Of a DNA stretch of 64,000 bases, positions 58,018 through 64,000 are shown piece after piece. How positions within the stretch are numbered: the first letter of the stretch is position 1; each line of letters starts with the position of its first letter. The position numbers and the translations under genes were made by a program. A model generated the notes under the pieces. The model did not search any database, was not told the origin of the DNA, and saw nothing but the letters and a program-made list of their open reading frames with translations. Source of the stretch: an uncultured Neomegalonema sp. (GTDB lineage Bacteria; Pseudomonadota; Alphaproteobacteria; Rhodobacterales; Rhodobacteraceae); NCBI GenBank assembly GCA_937995735.1, contig CALKIZ010000085.1, forward strand, positions 1-64,000. The letters are read 5' to 3'.

Positions 58018-60120
58018 TTATGGCGCGTGGGCGTCTTGATCCGGTTCTTTTGCGGAGAATGACAGGATCGGTTCCATGCTTTCGAGTTCGGTTTTCGGTA
58101 GGTGACACTTGATCGTATGGCCGTTTTCAAGCTGTTGTTCCGGCGGAACTTCGCGCTCGCAAAGCCCACCGCTGACTTTGTTTTTGTAGGCGCAACGTGT
58201 CTGAAACGGGCATCCTGAAGGCGGGTTCATTGCCGATGGAATATCACCATCTAATACGACATGCTTTTTCACGACACTGGTATCCGCTATTGGAATCGCT
58301 GAAAGCAATGCCTCGGTGTAGGGATGATAAGGCGGAGAGAATATCTCGTCGGTCGTGCCTTGTTCGACAATGTGACCGAGATACATGACGATCACCCTGT
58401 CAGCGATATAGCGCACGATACTGAGATCATGGCTTATGAACAGCATTGTTGTGCCGCTCTCGCGTTGAATATCCATCAATAGTTCAGTTACGGCCGCTTG
58501 AACTGAAACATCAAGCGCAGACACCGGCTCATCGGCGACAACGATTTGAGGCGCTCCGGCGAATGCCCGTGCGACGCCGATGCGTTGTTTCTGACCGCCG
58601 GAGAGCTGTCGCGGCATCCGCTTGGCGAATTCGCGGGGCAGTTTTACGAGGTCGAGCAGCTTGAGCATATGCTCATGCCGGTCCGCCTTTGATGCGCCGA
58701 TTTCGAATTTTTCGAGCGTTCGGATGATTTGTGAACCAACTGTGTGGCTGGGGTTGAGCGTATCAAACGGATTTTGGAAAACCATCTGAATCGCAGCGAC
58801 GGTTTTGGTGTCCCGATCTTCGATGCCTGTTGATTGGATTTCTTGTCCGTTCAACGTGACTTTTCCGTCAGTCGCTGTCTCCAGCCCGAGTAAGACTTTG
58901 GCTAAAGTGGACTTGCCGCAGCCACTCTCACCAACGATGGCGATTGTTTCTGCTTCATGCGCGGTGAAGGAAAGCGTTTCGTTTGCCTTTACGGTTCGGG
59001 TTTCGCTGCCGCCGAGCATCGAGCTGGCCGCAACATCGTAGTATTTCTTCAGATTTTCGACCCTGAGCACTTCTTTCCCGCGCTGCGTCGGCGGATGCTT
59101 TGCTAGTCCATCCGGTAAAGCATTCCAATCCAGTTCCGTAAAACGTTCACAACGGCTGAAATGGTCATTGTGCAGAGGTACAGGTTGCATCGGAACTTCA
59201 CGCGCATCGCATGTGCCTGCCTGAAAATGAAGGCAACGCGGCCCGAAATTACAACCGTATGGGCGCTCGTGGGGCAGAGGGAGCTGACCGGGAATAGCGA
59301 TTAGGGGGCGCTCGTTTTTATCCGCCCCCGGCAATGGGATCGAGCGAAAGAGGCCCTGAGTATAAGGGTGACGCATCCGGTCAAACACGTCTTTGACTGT
59401 GCCGCTTTCAACCGCTTCGCCGGAATACATCACCGTCACCCGGTCGCATGTCTCGAGGATCAAACCGAGATTGTGTGATATGAACAGCATCGACGTGCCG
59501 AACTTCTTGCCGAGGTCTTTGACAAGATCGACAATCCCGGCCTCAACTGTCACGTCGAGCGCGGTTGTCGGCTCATCAAGCAACAAGAGCTTGGGCTTTG
59601 ACAAAAGCGCCATCGCGATAACGATACGTTGCTGTTGACCCCCGGATAATTGGTGCGGGTAAGAGCGCATGATCCGTTTAGGGTCTGGCAGTTTTACGTC
59701 CTCGAGCATCTCAAGAGAGCGCGCAAAAGCATCCTTTGTGCTCGCGCCTTCATGGATTTCGAGGACTTCCATCAGTTGCCGCCCGACTTTCATTGCCGGG
59801 TTGAGACTGGCCATCGGTTCCTGATAGATCATTGCGATTTTACTGCCGCGAATATCACGAAGCTCATCGTCTGACATCTCGCCCATGTCGCGGCCCATGA
59901 ACTTAATCGTGCCGCCGGTGATCTTTCCGCGATTGCCCATATCGCGCATGACGCCCAAGGCGACCGTTGACTTACCGCAACCGGATTCGCCCACGAGTCC
60001 CATGGCTTCGCCGGGCATGACCTTGCAAGAAAAGTCCATCACCGCCGGAATCTCACCAGCACGGACAAAGAAAGAAATCGACAGGTTTTCGATTTCCAGG
60101 ATTGGGGTCTCTTCGTTCAT
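58018..60120 (-). CDS. oligopeptide-type ABC importer, fused double ATPase
   Basis: 700 aa with two complete ATPase halves, equivalent to OppD plus OppF in one chain. First half: Walker A GESGCGKSTVALG, signature LSGGQQQRIVIAMAL, Walker B LLLLDEPTTALD. Second half (from ~residue 355): Walker A GESGCGKSTLAKV, signature LSGGQKQRIGVARAF, Walker B IVVADEPVSALD. Each half ends with the oligopeptide-transporter Cys-rich tail (CNFGPRCLHFQAGTCD; CPFQTRCAYKNKVSGGLCE), which binds an iron-sulfur cluster in some relatives. It powers the permeases encoded directly upstream. It converges on the SRPBCC gene with 9 bases between stops. Confidence 0.94.
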   Translation of the reverse strand: MNEETPILEIENLSISFFVRAGEIPAVMDFSCKVMPGEAMGLVGESGCGKSTVALGVMRDMGNRGKITGGTIKFMGRDMGEMSDDELRDIRGSKIAMIYQEPMASLNPAMKVGRQLMEVLEIHEGASTKDAFARSLEMLEDVKLPDPKRIMRSYPHQLSGGQQQRIVIAMALLSKPKLLLLDEPTTALDVTVEAGIVDLVKDLGKKFGTSMLFISHNLGLILETCDRVTVMYSGEAVESGTVKDVFDRMRHPYTQGLFRSIPLPGADKNERPLIAIPGQLPLPHERPYGCNFGPRCLHFQAGTCDAREVPMQPVPLHNDHFSRCERFTELDWNALPDGLAKHPPTQRGKEVLRVENLKKYYDVAASSMLGGSETRTVKANETLSFTAHEAETIAIVGESGCGKSTLAKVLLGLETATDGKVTLNGQEIQSTGIEDRDTKTVAAIQMVFQNPFDTLNPSHTVGSQIIRTLEKFEIGASKADRHEHMLKLLDLVKLPREFAKRMPRQLSGGQKQRIGVARAFAGAPQIVVADEPVSALDVSVQAAVTELLMDIQRESGTTMLFISHDLSIVRYIADRVIVMYLGHIVEQGTTDEIFSPPYHPYTEALLSAIPIADTSVVKKHVVLDGDIPSAMNPPSGCPFQTRCAYKNKVSGGLCEREVPPEQQLENGHTIKCHLPKTELESMEPILSFSAKEPDQDAHAP

Positions 60121-60124
60121 ATCC

Positions 60125-61558
60125 TCAATCCCTCAACGATTCTTCGCGCAGGCCGTCGGCCAAAAAGTTCAAACCCAGCACAAGCGACATCAGAGCGATG
60201 GCCGGTGTGATTGCGGGATGGAGAAATACCGAGAGCAGCTTGCGCCCTTCGTTGATGGTCATACCCCAATCGGGACTTTCCGAACTGATACCAAGACCAA
60301 AGAACCCGAGAGTTCCGAGCAAGATCGTCGTGTAGCCAATGCGCAAACAAAAATCGACGATCAAGGGTCCGCGTGCGTTGGGCAGGATTTCCCAGAGCAT
60401 AATGTACCAAGGGTTTTCGCCGCGTGTTTGTGCGGCGGCGACGTAATCCCGTGTCTTGATGTCGAAAACCAGTCCGCGAACGATCCGGTAAACCGTGGGC
60501 GCATTCACGAACACCACCGAGACGAAGATGTTCAACGTGTTCGGGTCCATCGAAAAGATGTTCAGCCCGAGCGGGTCATAATTGAACGTCAGACCCAGAT
60601 AGACCCAAAATCCCAGAGTGAGCGAAATGCCGAGATAGAGCGCCATCTCTCCCGGCCTTGTCCGAAATTTTGATGTCAGCAGTATTGTCAGGAATATCAG
60701 TGGAAACAGAAACAAAACCGCCGCCAGATACATCGGGATTCCGGTCTTCACGATGTCTTTGGTGACGAGCAGATAGAACAGCAGAATGACCGGGAACGCT
60801 AAGACAAGATTGGCGATAAATGTCAGGGTCGTATCAAGTTTTCCAGTGAAATATCCTGCGGGCAATCCCAGAGTAATCCCGACCATGAAGGCAAAAAGCG
60901 TTGCGGCGGGTGCAATGGATAGCACGGTCCTGCTGCCGACAATAACGCGGCTGAAGACGTCCCGTGCGAGGACATCACCGCCTAGCAAATAGTATTGGCC
61001 TTCTTCGCCTGTGACGGCCCAACCCGGCTTTTTGTTTTTCATGCCGGAAATTTGTTGCAGCTCATCATACTGCACGATGGGCATTGTGCAGTATTCGCCA
61101 ATGCAAAGGCCCGTAGCGAGGATGGCGGTGAGCACCCAAAACATAACGACGCAAAGCCCGATCAATCCGAGCTTGTTGTCGAGAATTTTGCCATAAAGCC
61201 CGAGCTTGCTTTTGAACAGAAATGACAGCGCAAGGATGAGCAGCATTGCCAACCACACGGGCCTGAACTGTGTGAAGATCCGCTCAACGATCCCCTTGCT
61301 TTCGGTGGCGACTAAATTTCCACCGATAATATAGGCAAGCACGACGCCAATCACGACATAGAGGGCGATCTTTCCAACAAGGAGAATGTTGTCGGTTGGG
61401 TTACGTTTTGTTGGCGCGCCAATCACCTCAGCGCTCGGCATCCAAATAAAGGATGAAATCATCTGAGCGATGAATGCCAGCAGCAGAACGCTTCCGGCGA
61501 TTATCAGGATTGGGTCCAGAACCGTGCCGATGGCCCCTGTCCAGTCGAGTTGTTTCAT
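60125..61558 (-). CDS. oligopeptide-type ABC importer permease (DppC/OppC family, extended)
   Basis: 477 aa, longer than the usual ~300 of OppC. The extra length is an N-terminal membrane region with several helices (IGTVLDPILIIAGSVLLLAFIAQMI; IALYVVIGVVLAYIIG; PVWLAMLLILALSFLF) and a larger loop. The C-terminal part is the standard BPD-transporter permease with its EAA-like loop (RGLVFDIKTRDYVAAAQTRGENPWYIM). It starts 12 bases after the OppB-type gene and ends 4 bases before the ATPase gene, giving a tight operon. Confidence 0.9.
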   Translation of the reverse strand: MKQLDWTGAIGTVLDPILIIAGSVLLLAFIAQMISSFIWMPSAEVIGAPTKRNPTDNILLVGKIALYVVIGVVLAYIIGGNLVATESKGIVERIFTQFRPVWLAMLLILALSFLFKSKLGLYGKILDNKLGLIGLCVVMFWVLTAILATGLCIGEYCTMPIVQYDELQQISGMKNKKPGWAVTGEEGQYYLLGGDVLARDVFSRVIVGSRTVLSIAPAATLFAFMVGITLGLPAGYFTGKLDTTLTFIANLVLAFPVILLFYLLVTKDIVKTGIPMYLAAVLFLFPLIFLTILLTSKFRTRPGEMALYLGISLTLGFWVYLGLTFNYDPLGLNIFSMDPNTLNIFVSVVFVNAPTVYRIVRGLVFDIKTRDYVAAAQTRGENPWYIMLWEILPNARGPLIVDFCLRIGYTTILLGTLGFFGLGISSESPDWGMTINEGRKLLSVFLHPAITPAIALMSLVLGLNFLADGLREESLRD

Positions 61559-61570
61559 ATCTGTTGTTCC

Positions 61571-62608
61571 TCAGGTGACGCGGACGCGCGGGTTGAGGAA
61601 GACGTAGCCGATGTCAGATATAAGCTGTGTCAGCAGAACCACGATCACAGCAATGATCGAACATCCGAGCAGTAATTCCACATCGTTATTTCCGGCGGCT
61701 TGCACGAGTGTCCAGCCGAAGCCTTTGTAGTTGAATAGCGATTCTACGATGACAACTCCGGTAAGCAGGAAGGGAAACTGCAACATAATCACAGTGAACG
61801 GTGCGATCAGGGCATTTCGCAGCGCATGTTTGAGGACGACGCCCTTAAAGCTGACCCCCTTTAAGCGCGCCGTTCGAATATATTGAGATTGCATAACCTC
61901 GGCCATCGAAGCGCGCGTCATGCGGGCGATGTAGCCCATCCCGTAAAGCGCGATGGTAACAACGGGGAGGGTAAAATTAGCAAAGGTGATCTCATCGGCG
62001 GCGGAGGTCGCGGTTCCCTTGAACCACTTCAAACCGACTGCACTTGAGGTGAAAATCGCAATAAAAATGACGCCGGAGACATATTCGGGGGTAGCGGTGG
62101 TCGTGATGGAAAACGTCGATAACCCTCGGTCCAATCTGCTTCCCTCGCGCATCCCCGCCGCGATGCCGACGATCAGAGCCATCGGGACCATCAGCAGAAA
62201 AGTACACATCATGAGCCAACCAGTCAGAGAGAGCCGTCGACTGATGACATCGGATACCGGCTCTTGCGACACGGTTGAGAAGCCGAAATCTCCTTGTAGG
62301 ACGCCGCAAAATTTTGGTCCTTCGGTCTCACCTGCACGGATGCAGCGCCCGGCTTGAACGCCGTTAATTTCGTTGGTCCATCCGGGGACCAGCCCCATCC
62401 ATTCGCCGTACTTGATGAAGATGTTGCGATTATACCCACGCGCATCCAACCACGACACGACTTGCTCGTCTGTCATGCGGTTGTTGGCTTGAGTTTTGGC
62501 TAAGCGCTCAAGGTTTGGCGCGAGATTGGTCAGCCAGAAGACGATGAACGTCAGGCAAAGAATTGTCAGAAGCATCACGCCGAAACGCTTCATTAGAAAA
62601 GTCAACAT
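61571..62608 (-). CDS. oligopeptide-type ABC importer permease (DppB/OppB family)
   Basis: 345 aa with six predicted helices; first helix in MLTFLMKRFGVMLLTILCLTF. The EAA-like cytoplasmic loop is AEVMQSQYIRTARLKGVSFKGVVLKHALRNAL. The periplasmic loop after helix 1 is enlarged and has two Cys (GRCIRAGETEGPKFCG). Together with the neighbouring permease and fused ATPase it forms the membrane part of a peptide-type importer. It is separated from the substrate-binding gene by a terminator-like hairpin. Confidence 0.92.
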   Translation of the reverse strand: MLTFLMKRFGVMLLTILCLTFIVFWLTNLAPNLERLAKTQANNRMTDEQVVSWLDARGYNRNIFIKYGEWMGLVPGWTNEINGVQAGRCIRAGETEGPKFCGVLQGDFGFSTVSQEPVSDVISRRLSLTGWLMMCTFLLMVPMALIVGIAAGMREGSRLDRGLSTFSITTTATPEYVSGVIFIAIFTSSAVGLKWFKGTATSAADEITFANFTLPVVTIALYGMGYIARMTRASMAEVMQSQYIRTARLKGVSFKGVVLKHALRNALIAPFTVIMLQFPFLLTGVVIVESLFNYKGFGWTLVQAAGNNDVELLLGCSIIAVIVVLLTQLISDIGYVFLNPRVRVT

Positions 62609-62665
62609 GCTGCGGTCCGGCCCCTGAAACTGGTTTGTCGATCAGACGTTTATCGCTGCGTAAAA

Positions 62666-62695
62666 CGCAAAAAGAGGCCGGTTTCCCAGCCTCTT
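62666..62695 (-). terminator. hairpin with T-run between the substrate-binding and permease genes
   Basis: Read on the minus strand: AGAGGCTGG, GAAA loop, CCGGCCTCT, then TTTTGC, with one G-T pair. It lies 16 bases past the stop of the substrate-binding gene and before the permease gene. Such partial terminators typically let the binding protein be made in excess of the membrane parts. Confidence 0.75.
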
Positions 62696-62710
62696 CGGTA
62701 TATTTAAAGA

Positions 62711-64000
62711 TTAGCTGTCGACCCACATTGCATCAGGGTGAATTTCAAAGGTCGGGTGCATTTCCGCGTTTTTCACTTTGTCCGTCGTGTGACGGTAAAG
62801 CGAACGCCAGTAAGGTTGGATGGTCACGCCTTCGTCCTGCATCAGGCGCTCCAGCTTTTCCATCAACACGCGGCGCTTATCCGCATCGGCGACCGACAGA
62901 GCTTTTTCAAGCGTCTTATCGAATTCAGCATTTTCAAAACCGGACTCGTTCCATGCTTCGCCGGACCGGAAGGCGAGGGCGAGAACTTGAACACCGAGAG
63001 GGCGCATGTTCCAGTTTGTGGATGAGAATGGATATTTCGCCCAGTCATTCCAGAAGGTCGATCCCGGTAGAACTGTCCGCTTTACTTTGAAGCCAGCGTC
63101 GCGCATTTCGGCGGCCACAGCATCAGTTGTTGCACGGCGCCAGTCATCCTCGATGGAAAGCAACTCGTGCTCGTAATCCATCATTCCGGCTTCTTCCATT
63201 AGCTTTTGAGCAGCTTTGATGTCTTTCTTGATTGGCGGAAGTTTAGCGTATTCCGGGTGTATCGGGCAGACGTGGTGGTTTTCAGCAGGAATGCCGAGAC
63301 CAGCAACACCCAATTCCAGAAGTTTCGCGTTATCTACAGCAAGCTGAATAGCGCGGCGGACTCGAACATCAGAATAAGGCTTCTTGCCGTCTACTTCTGC
63401 TTTTTGGTTCGGGCGGATCGTAATCGTCGCAGCGGTGACAACTTCAGATTTTTGAAGGTCAAGGCTGTCGAGGATGTCAACGAATTCGCCGGTTGTTTCA
63501 TACAGCATGTCGACTTCTTCCGCTTCAAAAGCGGCAACGAAAGCGGACGGATCAGTGCCGTAATCGATGTATTCGATGCGGTCGAGATAGGCGGTGTCGC
63601 CCCACCACTCGTGACCTTCTGCGCGTTTCAGAACGGCCTTAACGCCCACTTCATAGCTGTCGATGGTGTAGGGGCCGGTTCCAAGTGGTGCTTTGGATGG
63701 GTCGGCATTGTCATAGCTTGAGTGAACAATCGCCGCCGGGTAATCGGCCATGCCTGGAATGAGCGTGATGTCAGCTTTTGGCAGGTTAAGGACAACGGTG
63801 TGGTCGTCTTTAACATCGATGATGCCGTCAGCGAGTTTTTCGGTTTTCTCGTCGATCAATGTCGCGAAGCGTCCAGCCATCGAGTTACCTTCGACGGTTT
63901 TATCGCACCAGCGTTCGATGTTGTTGGCAACGTCTTGGGCGGTGAAATCATCGCCGTTTTGCCACTTCACGCCTTTGCGGACGTTAAGGGTGTATGTCTT
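62711..64000 (-). CDS. oligopeptide-type ABC importer substrate-binding protein (partial)
   Basis: At least 430 residues, cut by the window end: the reading frame continues upstream past 64000 (KTYTLNVRKGVKW precedes the first apparent start), so the N-terminus and signal peptide are missing. It is an SBP_bac_5 family protein (WQNGDDFTAQDVANNIERW; KAPLGTGPYTIDSYE; PYSDVRVRRAIQLAVD; LMEEAGM; VTIQPYWRSLYRH). It binds peptides or similar solutes in the periplasm for the downstream permeases. The true substrate cannot be told from sequence. Confidence 0.93.
   Translation of the reverse strand, partial: KTYTLNVRKGVKWQNGDDFTAQDVANNIERWCDKTVEGNSMAGRFATLIDEKTEKLADGIIDVKDDHTVVLNLPKADITLIPGMADYPAAIVHSSYDNADPSKAPLGTGPYTIDSYEVGVKAVLKRAEGHEWWGDTAYLDRIEYIDYGTDPSAFVAAFEAEEVDMLYETTGEFVDILDSLDLQKSEVVTAATITIRPNQKAEVDGKKPYSDVRVRRAIQLAVDNAKLLELGVAGLGIPAENHHVCPIHPEYAKLPPIKKDIKAAQKLMEEAGMMDYEHELLSIEDDWRRATTDAVAAEMRDAGFKVKRTVLPGSTFWNDWAKYPFSSTNWNMRPLGVQVLALAFRSGEAWNESGFENAEFDKTLEKALSVADADKRRVLMEKLERLMQDEGVTIQPYWRSLYRHTTDKVKNAEMHPTFEIHPDAMWVDS

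Overview
The window is chromosomal DNA from an alphaproteobacterium of roughly average GC, most like the Rhodobacterales/Hyphomonadaceae side of the class. The evidence is a CtrA-pathway histidine phosphotransferase (ChpT), a ppiD-trpE ... trpG-trpD-trpC block, a beta-ketoadipate (pca) operon carrying a BKACE gene, a class I ketol-acid reductoisomerase, and protein sequences that read as alphaproteobacterial throughout. This placement is inference from gene content and order; no rRNA or tRNA gene is visible.

Layout. 1-2.6 kb: hairpin repeats, two conserved hypothetical proteins and a tandem universal stress protein. 2.7-4.3 kb: pyrG. 4.7-7.8 kb: a five-gene module with three secreted or periplasmic proteins and an ABC exporter of the type usually found beside PQQ-dependent alcohol dehydrogenases, here without a dehydrogenase. 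7.8-14.3 kb: DoxX-like protein, 3-mercaptopyruvate sulfurtransferase, a large secreted TPR protein, an HxlR regulator, and TerC overlapping gatB. 14.3-16.5 kb: an accessory unit in which an XRE-TPR protein with four near-identical 150-bp repeats lies divergent to a 64-codon membrane-protein ORF, between two copies of a hairpin repeat. 16.5-22.4 kb: speD, a B12-binding regulator, chpT, a type I secretion pair and a 56-aa membrane ORF. 22.4-28.2 kb: eno-ftsB, ilvC, purD, xseA. 28.3-30.6 kb: an AT-rich orphan AAA ATPase and a lipoprotein esterase. 30.8-35.2 kb: prfB, then a pcaD-pcaC-BKACE-pcaB operon with a frameshifted pcaB and no pcaHG. 35.4-39.0 kb: MsbA-like ABC exporter, lipB, phhB, DUF3108 protein. 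39.2-43.6 kb: TPR lipoprotein, MOSC protein, YkgJ-type Cys-cluster protein, and a ferredoxin-reductase-like flavoprotein. 43.6-46.9 kb: peroxiredoxin, NAD malic enzyme, HAD hydrolase. 46.9-56.1 kb (minus strand): ppiD-trpE, orphan ATPase, trpG-trpD-ung-trpC, with a YibQ-like gene on the opposite strand. 56.4-58.0 kb: an SRPBCC-DUF5939 protein ending in what looks like a decayed adenylate-cyclase domain. 58.0-64.0 kb: an oligopeptide-type ABC importer whose substrate-binding gene runs off the window end.

Most of the window is housekeeping. The parts that depart from expectation are the XRE-TPR unit, the pseudocyclase, the dehydrogenase-less PQQ-type ABC module, the broken pca operon, ung embedded in the trp operon, and the two orphan ATPases.
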